A stretch of DNA of 64,000 bases from Marinoscillum sp. 108 (GTDB lineage Bacteria > Bacteroidota > Bacteroidia > Cytophagales > Cyclobacteriaceae): the NCBI RefSeq assembly GCF_902506655.1, contig NZ_LR734817.1, positions 461,667 through 525,666 on the forward strand, written 5' to 3'. The translations under genes and the position numbers were made by a program. The notes under the pieces are model-generated. The model saw only the letters and a program-made list of their open reading frames with translations, was not told the origin of the DNA and did no database searches. Shown in pieces: positions 19,313 through 27,747 of this stretch. Numbering within the stretch: position 1 is the first letter of the stretch; the number at the start of each line of letters is the position of its first letter.

Positions 19313-20514
19313 TTCAGCTTTTGAGCATCTTGTTTCTGGCTGGACTGGCCTATCTCCTACAGCCCGGTGCTACCCTCCGGCTAGTTTACTGGAGCGGGTT
19401 GGTCTTTAGACTGTGCTGTGGACTAGCGCTTGGGTGGTTCTATCTGGTTCACTTAGGTGCTGGCGACACGGTTTACTTCCACGAGCAGGCCACCGCCCTC
19501 TTTCAGCTCTCCATTGATTCTTTTTCAGAATATACCCGCTCTCTCCTCACCGCGCAACATCCGGTCTATATGGGAGAAGCCAGAAACGAGTTTTTTGTTA
19601 AAATCCTGAGCATTCTGTACCTAATTACCGGTGGAAACTACTGGATGAGTGGACTTTATCTTTCGTTTGCCGGATTTTATGGCAGCTGGTATCTGGTGAC
19701 TCGCATTCATCAGCATCATCCCAGGTACTTTTTAGCGGCTGTTGTTGCCTTTCTCTTTCTCCCCACGGCCATGTTCTGGTCCTCCGGTGTGCTGAAAGAT
19801 CCCATCGTCAACGGTGCGCTGTGTATGCTGGCAGGCTTCTGCATCCGCTATTGGCACCAGACCACCAACCGGTTGAGAGAATACTTTCTGGTCGGGAGTG
19901 GGTTGTTGGTACTCTTTTATCTAAAATTCTACCTGGTGGCCATAGCCGCCCTGTTTATGGGGGTTTTGGCATGGGCCAAAGTGCTGAATGCTTTGGTATC
20001 CCGAAAAACATATAAACTACTCTTGACTTTGGGCTGGATTGTTTTGATGGGGGCGCTGGTGACACAGGTCAACAAAAACCTCCACTTTGACCAACTGCCC
20101 TCTGCGGTGTACAATACTCATCAGATAATTTACAGTGATTCGGATCCTGACAAAACCCTCCATTTCCCTGATCTGGAACCCACTTACACCAGTTTGATTC
20201 AGCACTTACCCAAAGGTTTTATTGCCGGGCTGTTCAGACCTTTCATGTGGGAAGTCAGGGGACCTTTGATGGTAGGAGCAATCCAAAGCCTTGTTTTTCT
20301 ACTCTTATTTTTCTACAGCCTCTTTCATTCGCATCGCTATCGATTTACCGCTTTGAGTTGGATAGCAGTAGGCTACATTGCTGCTCTGGCCACCTTTCTA
20401 CCTCTGGTATCTCCAAACCTGGGGTCACTGGAGCGCTACAAGGCCGCTTACCTGCCCTTCCTGCTCTTTATTCTGCTCATCATTCCTGTGAAGAGATTCC
20501 TTTCTAAAGAATAG
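19309..20514 (+). CDS. Multi-pass membrane protein, GT-C glycosyltransferase-like
   Basis: 401 residues with about ten hydrophobic segments and a short charged motif after the second (HLGAGDTVYFHEQA), with WSSGVLKDPI later. Topology and an acidic loop after the first helices recall GT-C-type sugar transferases of envelope synthesis, but no family was recognised, so that reading is weak. The start overlaps the DUF2851 stop (ATGA). A separate promoter for the next gene follows at once. Confidence 0.72.
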   Translation: MIQLLSILFLAGLAYLLQPGATLRLVYWSGLVFRLCCGLALGWFYLVHLGAGDTVYFHEQATALFQLSIDSFSEYTRSLLTAQHPVYMGEARNEFFVKILSILYLITGGNYWMSGLYLSFAGFYGSWYLVTRIHQHHPRYFLAAVVAFLFLPTAMFWSSGVLKDPIVNGALCMLAGFCIRYWHQTTNRLREYFLVGSGLLVLFYLKFYLVAIAALFMGVLAWAKVLNALVSRKTYKLLLTLGWIVLMGALVTQVNKNLHFDQLPSAVYNTHQIIYSDSDPDKTLHFPDLEPTYTSLIQHLPKGFIAGLFRPFMWEVRGPLMVGAIQSLVFLLLFFYSLFHSHRYRFTALSWIAVGYIAALATFLPLVSPNLGSLERYKAAYLPFLLFILLIIPVKRFLSKE

Positions 20515-20531
20515 GCTTTTCACTACCTTTG
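20501..20531 (+). promoter_or_regulatory. Bacteroidota-type promoter for the NeuD-like gene
   Basis: TTTC (20501-20504), 19-base spacer, TACCTTTG (20524-20531), an exact TAnnTTTG. The ATG at 20551 is 20 bases downstream. The -33 element has one mismatch and lies in the end of the upstream gene. Confidence 0.5.
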
Positions 20532-20550
20532 CAGCCTGATTTTCAGGACT

Positions 20551-21192
20551 ATGGAGAAACCAGTTATCATTTTCGGAGCAAAGGGTATCGGCAAAGCCGC
20601 ACTAGAGATTTTCAAAAGCAACCGCGTGGTTGTCTATGGGTTTCTGGAAGATGACGCAGAGATGCACGGCCAGGAGATAGATGATGTGACCGTATTAGGC
20701 AAAACAGACGATCACGGCTTTATCAAACTGATTGGTCAAAAAACAGAGGCCTTTGTAGCCACGGATGACAATGCCCTTCGCAAAAGACAGGTGAAGATGC
20801 TCATGGACACCCGCAAGGTGATGCCCACCAACGCCATCCATGATGCTGCGATCATTTCCAACTCTGCCGTCATTGGACATGGTAATTTTATCAATGCCCG
20901 TGTGACCCTGGGTGCCAATGCGGTCATTGGCCAGCATTGCCTTATTCACACTGGGGCCACCATTGAGCATGAGGTGAAAATGGGTGATTTTGTGCAAGTG
21001 GGAGCAGGCACCACCATCAACTCTGGAGTAGAGATCGCCAACGAAGCCTTTATTGGTAGCGGCTCTCTGATTGTAGCCGGAGTGAAAATTGGTAAAAAAG
21101 CCCGGATCGGTGCAGGATCGGTGGTCATCGCTGATGTGGCAGATGGCAAAACCGTTTTTGGTAACCCGGCCACCGTCATCGACTCAAAATAA
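20551..21192 (+). CDS. Sugar O-acyltransferase, NeuD/PglD-like
   Basis: 213 residues: an N-terminal Rossmann-like domain (IIFGAKGIGKAALEIF) and a C-terminal left-handed beta-helix of hexapeptide repeats (about 105-210, e.g. NAVIGQHCLIHTGATIEHEV, where the His is a candidate catalytic base). Proteins of this type acetylate amino- or sialic-type sugars for surface glycans. No glycan cluster surrounds it, so the substrate is unknown. Own promoter. Confidence 0.87.
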   Translation: MEKPVIIFGAKGIGKAALEIFKSNRVVVYGFLEDDAEMHGQEIDDVTVLGKTDDHGFIKLIGQKTEAFVATDDNALRKRQVKMLMDTRKVMPTNAIHDAAIISNSAVIGHGNFINARVTLGANAVIGQHCLIHTGATIEHEVKMGDFVQVGAGTTINSGVEIANEAFIGSGSLIVAGVKIGKKARIGAGSVVIADVADGKTVFGNPATVIDSK

Positions 21193-21286
21193 TCTTTTAT
21201 AATGCCTTTTTGAGGCTCATTCGTTTAATTTGCTGTTTTAAACCACTATTCCTTTTTCAAACACCTTGCCGAAACAAGGCTCAGTT

Positions 21287-22252
21287 ATGGAAGCAGAATA
21301 CTTAAACCTACTTTACTATTGCTATTCGAGGATCGAGGATCCCGAATTATTCAGAGAGCAACATCACCTCAAATGTCTGGAACTCAATCTTAAAGGCCGC
21401 ATTATTGTGGCCTCAGAAGGGCTCAACGGCACTGTTTCTGGCTTGCGAGCGGATTGTGAGCAGTACATGAAAGATGTACAATCAGACCCGAGGTTCAGCC
21501 ACGTGGAGTTTAAAGTGGAGTCTGTGCCAGATCACACCTTCACCAAATTGCACGTGCGAGTGAAGCCCGAGATCGTGCACGCCAGCCTCCCTCACATTGA
21601 CCCTACCAAACGAACCGGTGCCTATGTGGAACCGGACGAATTCAGGAAAATCTTGAAAGAGCAGCCCGAAGACACGGTCATTCTGGATGTACGCTCCAAC
21701 TATGAGCACGAAGTAGGCAAATTCAAAAACGCCATTACACTGGACATTGAAAATTTCAGAGACTTTCCTGAAAAAGTAAAGGAGCTGGAATCGCTCAAAG
21801 ATAAAAAAGTGATCACCTACTGCACCGGCGGTATTAAATGTGAAAAAGCCAGTGCATACCTCCTGGAGCAGGGATTCAAAGACGTACATCAGCTCCATGG
21901 TGGCATTATCAAATATGGCATAGAAGCAGAAGGGGAAGATTTTGAGGGAAAATGCTATGTTTTTGACAATCGGATCGTCAAAGACCTCAATAAGGTGAAT
22001 CCAAAAATCATTTCCAGGTGCTATGTGACGGGAGTTCCCAGTGACCGAATGGTCAACTGCGCCAATCCGCACTGTAACAAGCACATCCCTATGAGCGAAG
22101 AGGGCGCCCGTGTATACAATGGCTGCTGCTCTGAGGAGTGTGCTAAAAATCCGGATGTGAGGCCTTATGATGGCACCGGGTTTTACCAAAAGGAAATGAA
22201 CGGATATAACCCATATCGAGGGCTAAAGCGCCAAAAAAGTACCAGCTCTTAA
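21287..22252 (+). CDS. trhO: tRNA uridine(34) hydroxylase TrhO (YceA), rhodanese-like
   Basis: Oxygen-dependent hydroxylation of wobble U34 in tRNA, from work on E. coli YceA. 321 residues from ATG 21287; a TTG 21 bases upstream is less likely. An N-terminal ferredoxin-like domain (about 1-100) precedes a rhodanese domain with active-site Cys179 in YCTGGIKCEKAS. A C-terminal Cys-rich segment (NCANPHCNKH, GCCSEECAK) is typical of the longer family members. The nucleoside phosphorylase gene follows 21 bases later. Confidence 0.92.
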   Translation: MEAEYLNLLYYCYSRIEDPELFREQHHLKCLELNLKGRIIVASEGLNGTVSGLRADCEQYMKDVQSDPRFSHVEFKVESVPDHTFTKLHVRVKPEIVHASLPHIDPTKRTGAYVEPDEFRKILKEQPEDTVILDVRSNYEHEVGKFKNAITLDIENFRDFPEKVKELESLKDKKVITYCTGGIKCEKASAYLLEQGFKDVHQLHGGIIKYGIEAEGEDFEGKCYVFDNRIVKDLNKVNPKIISRCYVTGVPSDRMVNCANPHCNKHIPMSEEGARVYNGCCSEECAKNPDVRPYDGTGFYQKEMNGYNPYRGLKRQKSTSS

Positions 22253-22273
22253 CATCTTAGAAAAATACTCCCT

Positions 22274-23131
22274 ATGGCCAAATTTTCTGAAACAGATCTC
22301 ATCATCAATCCGGATGGGAGTATTTATCACCTCAACTTAAAACCTGAGAACGTTTCTGACAAAATCATCACGGTGGGTGACCCCAGCAGGGTTCACCGTG
22401 TATCGCGCCATTTCGACAAAATAGAGTTTGAAATGAACAAACGTGAGTTCATCACGCATACAGGCACTTACAAAGGCAAAAGACTCACCGTCATCAGTAC
22501 CGGAATGGGCACGGACAATGTAGAGATCCTGATGAATGAGCTGGATGCGGTATTCAATATTAACCTGAAGACCAGGGAGCCAAAGCCTAACCCTACACGC
22601 CTGAAAATCATCAGGATCGGTACGTCGGCAAGTATACAGAACGACATCCGACTGGGGAGTCATGTGATGAGTGAATACGGGATAGGTATGGACCCGATGG
22701 TTCATTTTTATCAAATGGAAATGGAGGGTCTGGAGCTTGAAGTGAGTCAGGCCTTACAAAAAGAAATAGGACTGCCCTACCTGCCCTATTGCGTACGGGG
22801 CTCCGATGAACTCATCGAGCAGTTTCGGGACAAAACCGTACTGGGCAACACCGTAACCTGTCATGGATTCTATGCGCCACAGGGCAGGTCACTCAGAGTG
22901 CCCATCCGTTACCCAGACCTGGTGGACAAGCTCAATTATTTTCATGTAGGTAATTTCTGGCTGACCAACCTCGAAATGGAAACAGCCGGGTACTACGCCC
23001 TGGCCAAACTGTTGGGCCATGAAATGATCAGCATGAATGCCATTATTGCCAACAGGATCAGGAATAAGTTTTCGAAAGACCCCAACAAAGTGGTGGACTC
23101 CCTTATCCGAAAAGTACTGGAAACAATCTAG
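22274..23131 (+). CDS. Nucleoside phosphorylase (uridine phosphorylase-like)
   Basis: PNP/UDP family 1 phosphorylase of 285 residues. The N-terminal phosphate site VGDPSRVHRVS, STGMGTDNVEI and the purine/pyrimidine-site motif NLEMETAGYYALAKLLGH are conserved. Closest by pattern to uridine phosphorylases, which split uridine to uracil and ribose-1-phosphate, but base specificity is not certain. Probably co-transcribed with trhO. The stop is 3 bases from that of the convergent coiled-coil gene. Confidence 0.88.
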   Translation: MAKFSETDLIINPDGSIYHLNLKPENVSDKIITVGDPSRVHRVSRHFDKIEFEMNKREFITHTGTYKGKRLTVISTGMGTDNVEILMNELDAVFNINLKTREPKPNPTRLKIIRIGTSASIQNDIRLGSHVMSEYGIGMDPMVHFYQMEMEGLELEVSQALQKEIGLPYLPYCVRGSDELIEQFRDKTVLGNTVTCHGFYAPQGRSLRVPIRYPDLVDKLNYFHVGNFWLTNLEMETAGYYALAKLLGHEMISMNAIIANRIRNKFSKDPNKVVDSLIRKVLETI

Positions 23132-23134
23132 AAA

Positions 23135-23425
23135 TTATTTGGATGCTGAGTTATCCTTGAACATCGCCTCGATGGCCTTTTTCAACTCCTGTATGGCACT
23201 GGACAAATGAGACTTGGCATCCTGCCATTTGCCTTCATTTTTTCCCTTGTAGCTCTCAAAGTCCTTCTCCAGTTTCTCCTTTTTCTTCTTTAGCTCCTGG
23301 ATCTTCTTCTCCACATCCTCGCGCACATCACCACTGGCATTTTTGGTTTCTACAATGAGTTGATCAATCTTTTTGCCAAGTTCAGCTAATATTTTCTCTA
23401 CTTGTCCTTTAGTGTCGTTTGCCAT
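23135..23425 (-). CDS. Small charged coiled-coil protein, 96 aa
   Basis: Start set at ATG 23425 (MANDTKGQVEKI), since the longer frame runs into the divergent kinase gene's upstream region and adds non-conserved sequence. The protein is almost wholly helical and rich in Lys and Glu, with heptad-like spacing (EDVEKKIQELKKKKEKLEKD). No signal peptide or membrane segment. Resembles the small histone-H1/apolipoprotein-like helical proteins of Bacteroidota; function unknown. Confidence 0.72.
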   Translation of the reverse strand: MANDTKGQVEKILAELGKKIDQLIVETKNASGDVREDVEKKIQELKKKKEKLEKDFESYKGKNEGKWQDAKSHLSSAIQELKKAIEAMFKDNSASK

Positions 23426-23520
23426 TGGTTTGTTATCTGGTTCGTTAAGGAAATTAAAGATAAGGTCAATTATTTCCAACCATTGAGTTATACATTTATA
23501 TCTTAGGCCCTTTAGACCCC

Positions 23521-25086
23521 ATGAAATCCGCTGCAAACAGGCTCATCATCACTGTCATTGGCACCATTCTGCTGCCAATTATCGTGTATTCGGTATACGA
23601 GATTTCTTCCATCACAGAAGATGAAGAGGTCATTGAAAAAGTGTATCATGAACAACTCAATGCCATTATTTTTTCCGTAAATCAGTTTTCTGATGATAAT
23701 CTCAGCAGCATTCTGAATAAACTGGAAGACAACCTGAGTGACTCTCTCACCCTCTCTGATGCCGAGCCTTTTCTGGCATTCAGTAATTTCAATGTGCTAC
23801 TCCTTAAAGCTGCAGATTCCTCTCAGGCCAGGGCTGTGGTATTAAATGACCGACTCAAACCAAGAAACTGGCTGGCACTGCAAGACTCCCTGCTAGCCGC
23901 CAATCCCGAACTGAGTGAGCAGCTCCTGAGGTACAAAGCTGGAGGTTACCGCAAAATAGAACCCATAGGCACCATTAGGCTTGATGGTGAAAACCAACAG
24001 ATCATCCGGGCAGTGCTCGATACTAAAATGGGCGAAATCCAGCTCACGGGTCTCCTCAGCATTGAAGGCTTTGCCAATAATGTACTGGCTCCAAAACTCC
24101 AGCAAATAGCAGAGGGTGAGCTGGTCATCACTCTGGGTTATTCGGCCACCAACCAACTCGTTTACCTGACCGACTCTCTCACCAATGATGTCATCCTTCG
24201 GAAAAGCATGTGGCTATTTCCTGACCTGGAAGTAGGGATCAGCTCCAGTAGCAAAACAGTGAAAGAACTGGTGGAAGAGCGAATGTATTATAATCTCGGC
24301 TCCTCTCTCCTGCTCATTTCCCTGCTCATCTTTGGCTTCAGTCTCGTGGTAAGAAACTTCAGAAGGGAAATGCACCTGGCTCAGACCAAGTCTGATTTTG
24401 TGTCCAACGTTTCGCACGAACTCCGAACACCGCTCTCACTCATCAGTATGTTTGCCGAAACTTTGTTTTTGGATCGGGTGCCCAGCCAGGCAAAGCGCAA
24501 AGAATACGAAGAAATCATTCTCAAGGAAACCAATCGTCTGACCAATATTGTCAATAAGATCCTGAACTTCTCGCAGATAGAAGCCAACAAACGCACTTAC
24601 ACCCCCACCCGCACTGACATCAATGAACTGCTTCGGGAGGTCATCCACGACTATGCCTATCACATCGAAAAAAACGGATTCACGCATAGTTGTGAACTCA
24701 CAGAACCCCTTCCTCAACCCCTTGTGGACCGGGAGGGCCTATATGAGGCATTGGTCAACCTGGTGGACAATGCCATCAAATACAGTGACCAGGAAAAAAA
24801 CCTGGTATTCAGAACTGGTCAAAAGGGCAATGCCGTGTACCTGGAGGTGGAAGACAAGGGCATCGGTATTGCCACAGACAAGGTGAAGCAGATCTTTGAG
24901 AAGTTCTACCGGGTGACGGACGGCAATGTGTACACCACACAGGGCGCCGGGCTTGGACTGGCATTGGTGAGCCACATCATGGATGCGCACAATGGGGACG
25001 TTGAGGTGGAGAGCACCCTCGGAAAAGGCAGTACGTTTAGATTAGTATTTTATCTTGAAAATCATGGCGAAAATATTAGTAGTTGA
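23521..25086 (+). CDS. Sensor histidine kinase
   Basis: 521 residues: membrane helix at about 8-27, a ~235-residue extracytoplasmic sensor, a second helix near 258-278, then HisKA with phospho-acceptor His299 (SHELRTPL) and an HATPase domain with N-box LVDNAIKYS, G1 DKGIGIA and G2 GAGLGLAL. The sensor domain matches nothing recognised. The 3' end overlaps the response-regulator gene by 23 nt, giving a standard two-component operon similar in layout to RprX/RprY of Bacteroides. Confidence 0.94.
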   Translation: MKSAANRLIITVIGTILLPIIVYSVYEISSITEDEEVIEKVYHEQLNAIIFSVNQFSDDNLSSILNKLEDNLSDSLTLSDAEPFLAFSNFNVLLLKAADSSQARAVVLNDRLKPRNWLALQDSLLAANPELSEQLLRYKAGGYRKIEPIGTIRLDGENQQIIRAVLDTKMGEIQLTGLLSIEGFANNVLAPKLQQIAEGELVITLGYSATNQLVYLTDSLTNDVILRKSMWLFPDLEVGISSSSKTVKELVEERMYYNLGSSLLLISLLIFGFSLVVRNFRREMHLAQTKSDFVSNVSHELRTPLSLISMFAETLFLDRVPSQAKRKEYEEIILKETNRLTNIVNKILNFSQIEANKRTYTPTRTDINELLREVIHDYAYHIEKNGFTHSCELTEPLPQPLVDREGLYEALVNLVDNAIKYSDQEKNLVFRTGQKGNAVYLEVEDKGIGIATDKVKQIFEKFYRVTDGNVYTTQGAGLGLALVSHIMDAHNGDVEVESTLGKGSTFRLVFYLENHGENISS

Positions 25087-25762
25087 GGATGAACCCAACC
25101 TCCGGATTGGCCTAAAGGACAATCTGGAGTATGAACAATTTGAGGTAGTATTGGCCCGAGATGGCGTGGAAGCACTCCATCATCTGGACGGAGACCTTTT
25201 TGATCTCATTTTACTGGATGTGATGATGCCCAAAATGTCTGGTTTTGATGTGTGTAAAACAGCCAGAAAAAACGGTGTAGTGACCCCCATCATCTTTCTG
25301 ACAGCCAAGGGAGAAGAGATAGACAAAGTGCTGGGCCTGGAATTGGGTGCGGATGACTATATCACCAAACCTTTCAGCATCAGAGAATTAATTGCCAGGG
25401 TGAAGGCCGTATTGCGCCGTGCACCGGGTGCCGTCAGTCCGGAAAAGGAAGCAATCCCTGAACAGCTACAGATTGGATGCCTCACCGTAGACTTCACCCA
25501 CTATGAAGCCCGGCACACGACTCAGGGTCAGATGAAAATGTCACATAAGGAATACGAGGTACTTCTCTATCTCTACCAACACAAGAATGAAATCGTAAGC
25601 AGGTACCAGCTTCTGGAAGATGTCTGGGGGTATGACACCCAGCCCACCACACGCACGGTAGATAACTTTATTTTGAAATTAAGACAGAAAATAGAACTCA
25701 ACCCGAATGACCCCAAACACATTCTGACCGTGCACGGAGCAGGTTACAAAATGCTTGTTTGA
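25064..25762 (+). CDS. OmpR/PhoB-family response regulator
   Basis: 232 residues from ATG 25064; a TTG nine bases earlier is possible. Receiver domain with acidic pocket (VEDE), phospho-acceptor Asp52 (ILLDVMMPKMSG) and Lys in YITKPFS, then a winged-helix output domain (KEYEVLLYLYQHKNEIVSR, TRTVDNFILKLRQKIE). Members of this family bind tandem direct repeats spaced about 10-11 bp, which makes it a candidate for the repeat arrays at 26916 and 27662, though no sequence evidence links them directly. Confidence 0.94.
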   Translation: MAKILVVEDEPNLRIGLKDNLEYEQFEVVLARDGVEALHHLDGDLFDLILLDVMMPKMSGFDVCKTARKNGVVTPIIFLTAKGEEIDKVLGLELGADDYITKPFSIRELIARVKAVLRRAPGAVSPEKEAIPEQLQIGCLTVDFTHYEARHTTQGQMKMSHKEYEVLLYLYQHKNEIVSRYQLLEDVWGYDTQPTTRTVDNFILKLRQKIELNPNDPKHILTVHGAGYKMLV

Positions 25763-25815
25763 GATGAATCTGATTCTATTTTGTAAAAAAACAAAAATGT
25801 TGAAGTGGGGAACTT

Positions 25816-25844
25816 TTGATTTTATAAAACGTCTATTACCTTTC
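25816..25844 (+). promoter_or_regulatory. Possible promoter for the 25861 gene
   Basis: TTG (25816-25818), 18-base spacer, TACCTTTC (25837-25844), one base off TAnnTTTG. The ATG is 16 bases further on. Confidence 0.35.
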
Positions 25845-25860
25845 GACCAAAATTCGAACA

Positions 25861-26208
25861 ATGCAACCTTCTAAACCACGTGTAATTAAAGACTTTGAAA
25901 AGTTGGATGAGAATCTGCAGGAGCAGATCAAGCTGGCCTATCCCTATGGTTTTTACGATTCTTTGATACATTTCTACAATAAGGACGGTAAGAAGGTATC
26001 GGCTTTGCCCTTTGAAACCGACGACAGGTATTACATGGTGCGCATGACCGTGGCAGAAGCCAAAGCAATCATCGAAGACGATGAGGATTTTGATGACGAT
26101 GGTAACCTTAAAGACGAGATCAAGGACGACTATGAGAGCAAATACTCAGATGTGAGCTACATGAGTGACTACATTTCTGATGATGAGCCCACAGATGACG
26201 ATGATTAA
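25861..26208 (+). CDS. Acidic hypothetical protein, 115 aa
   Basis: Cytosolic, no signal. An ordered N-terminal part (about 1-70: KDFEKLDENLQEQIKLAYPY, then FYNKDGKKVSALPFET) is followed by a strongly acidic tail of Asp, Glu and Ser ending DDEPTDDDD. Similar small proteins occur in other Bacteroidota, but no function is known. Its 3' end overlaps the SOD-like gene by 8 nt, so the two are probably translated together. Confidence 0.75.
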   Translation: MQPSKPRVIKDFEKLDENLQEQIKLAYPYGFYDSLIHFYNKDGKKVSALPFETDDRYYMVRMTVAEAKAIIEDDEDFDDDGNLKDEIKDDYESKYSDVSYMSDYISDDEPTDDDD

Positions 26209-26788
26209 ATTCATCCCGTTGATCACGTTACTTTTGCTGCTCGTCAGCTGCAAAGAAGATACCCAGACACCAGATCAGCCTGACACAACAGCGACAGCTT
26301 ATTTATATGGTATGCTCTCTGTCACCGACTCTACCTATCTGATCGGTGAAGCGCCCTATGGACAAGCGACTTTCAGCCAGAAAGACAGTGTGGTCACCAT
26401 CACTATAGCGCTGGAGCACTTTCCCCCCAACACCATTCATGCAGTACACCTACATCAGGGTGGCTGCGAAATGCCAGGCATGCACTGGAATCTTGGAGAA
26501 CCCATGACCACCCGATTCTGTAATGAAACCAGCCTAGGCATCCCCTGGGCCAAACCCATGGCCGGCGATGTGGGTAATGTGAGCGTCGGCTATGATGGAT
26601 CCGGGGTTTTCACCATCAAAACCGATCTTTGGAGACTGGGTAGCCAGGACCATCGAGACATCCTTGGGTTGTCCATCATTATCCATGAAGCTTATGAGGA
26701 TTTTATCACCGAGTGCGATCCTTCACACACCCATAATCACACACATCCAAACGCCAAAGTGGCTTGCGGAATCATCACCCTGGACTGA
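26201..26788 (+). CDS. Cu/Zn superoxide dismutase-like lipoprotein, zinc site degenerate
   Basis: 195 residues from ATG 26201. A lipobox (LLLVSC, Cys17) makes it an outer-membrane or periplasmic lipoprotein. The SOD fold is recognised from VHLHQGGC, GMHWN, AGDVGN and SIIIHE. Copper-ligand equivalents His83, His85, His95 and His162 are present, as are the disulfide candidates Cys89 and Cys189. The two zinc histidines are missing: the HGxP position reads LGIP and the position before GD is Met120; only Asp123 remains. A His-rich stretch (HTHNHTH) lies near the C-terminus. Role could be Cu-only dismutation or copper binding. Earlier in-frame starts lie inside the upstream gene. Confidence 0.75.
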   Translation: MIKFIPLITLLLLLVSCKEDTQTPDQPDTTATAYLYGMLSVTDSTYLIGEAPYGQATFSQKDSVVTITIALEHFPPNTIHAVHLHQGGCEMPGMHWNLGEPMTTRFCNETSLGIPWAKPMAGDVGNVSVGYDGSGVFTIKTDLWRLGSQDHRDILGLSIIIHEAYEDFITECDPSHTHNHTHPNAKVACGIITLD

Positions 26789-26915
26789 CAGCAGCCCCCC
26801 ATCCTCTTATATCCCTTTTTAACCATCAAATATTCAGATTAATAAAAAACAAACGATATCATATTCAATATTCGCAACGTTTATCTACTTTTACTGAACA
26901 TATATATACAAAACG

Positions 26916-26980
26916 GTGACATTTCGTGACAATCGTTGACTGAAGAGTGACAAACTTGGCTGGATTAGCCCGTATGATTG
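26916..26980 (+). promoter_or_regulatory. Four-repeat TGAC array plus TATGATTG promoter box (array A)
   Basis: Repeats GTGACA (26916), GTGACA (26926), TTGACT (26936) and GTGACA (26947), so spacing is 10, 10 and 11 bases. The -7-like box TATGATTG (26973-26980) begins 26 bases after the start of the last repeat, which therefore occupies the -33 region. The gene at 27029 starts 49 bases past the box. An array of identical geometry precedes the gene at 27748. Confidence 0.6.
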
Positions 26981-27028
26981 TATTGTAAAACAAGAACAAT
27001 CGAACCAACAGGTCAAAACTCCAAAATC

Positions 27029-27601
27029 ATGAAAAAACTAACAATGTCAGCAGCCGTACTCCTAACAGTTATGAGTGTGGCCTTTGCAGCCGGGGATGGC
27101 ACAAATGAAAACAGGGCAAGAGTAATTGCCAGCAAGAGTGATATATTCAAAGTATTGTATGTAAACAGTGAATCTTCGGTGGTCAAAATACGACTCAGAG
27201 ATCATGAGGGTAAGCTAATCCACACTGATCGGGTGAAGAATGAAGGTGGTTTTATGAAGCCATACGATCTCTCAAAACTCGAAAACGGAACCTACTATTT
27301 GGAACTAACAGATCAGTATGGCGTATTCAGTGAAAAAATAGAGCTACTACCTGAAAAAGAAAGTAGCACCCTTTCAGTAAAAGCACTGGAAAACAAAAAA
27401 TATGAACTGTCTGTAGAACAAAATGAAAAACTACCTTTGCTCCTGACTATCTACAACTCTAATGAGGAGGTGTTATACAAGGAGAGGTATCAGGATATGA
27501 AAAACTTCTCACGAGTGTATGATCTATCCCAATTTGATTCTCAAAACTTTGTATTTGAACTCACAGACCATAACTCTACAAGAATTGTCTCTGTAGATTA
27601 A
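27029..27601 (+). CDS. Secreted protein, DUF3244-like, 190 aa
   Basis: Start at ATG 27029, which opens a clear signal peptide (KKLTMSAAVLLTVMSVAFAA). The mature part is two similar beta-rich halves: SVVKIRLRDHEGKLIHTDRV...YDLSKLENGTYYLELTD and LLLTIYNSNEEVLYKERY...YDLSQFDSQNFVFELTD, a duplicated module like the Por-secretion/DUF3244 beta-sandwich. No catalytic motif. Exported, function unknown. Expressed from its own repeat-array promoter and ended by the hairpin at 27631. Confidence 0.82.
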   Translation: MKKLTMSAAVLLTVMSVAFAAGDGTNENRARVIASKSDIFKVLYVNSESSVVKIRLRDHEGKLIHTDRVKNEGGFMKPYDLSKLENGTYYLELTDQYGVFSEKIELLPEKESSTLSVKALENKKYELSVEQNEKLPLLLTIYNSNEEVLYKERYQDMKNFSRVYDLSQFDSQNFVFELTDHNSTRIVSVD

Positions 27602-27630
27602 AAATATACTTCTTTATACTATTACAAATG

Positions 27631-27660
27631 CCTTCCTGATTCAGGAAGGTTTTTGTTTTT
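27631..27660 (+). terminator. Intrinsic terminator
   Basis: CCTTCCTG / CAGGAAGG stem (27631-27638, 27642-27649) with loop ATT (possibly opened to a larger loop), followed by TTTTTGTTTTT. It isolates the 27029 gene from the next array promoter. Confidence 0.85.
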
Positions 27661-27661
27661 T

Positions 27662-27726
27662 ATGACAACCAGTGACAATCATTTACAGCCAGATGACCAC
27701 CAATAATTCTAAAGACAGTATAATTG
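27662..27726 (+). promoter_or_regulatory. Four-repeat TGAC array plus TATAATTG promoter box (array B)
   Basis: Repeats ATGACA (27662), GTGACA (27672), TTTACA (27682) and ATGACC (27693): spacing 10, 10, 11, the same as array A. TATAATTG (27719-27726) starts 26 bases after the last repeat's start, again the same. ATG 27748 follows 22 bases later. Array and box sit directly after the previous gene's terminator. Confidence 0.6.
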
Positions 27727-27747
27727 AATAGACATTTTAACGATTAA

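Noticed and set aside
26916-26952. Array A as a classical Pho box
   Set aside because: The reverse complement TGTCA half-sites fit, but orientation relative to the promoter is opposite, spacing is 10-10-11 rather than steady 11, and no phosphate genes lie nearby.
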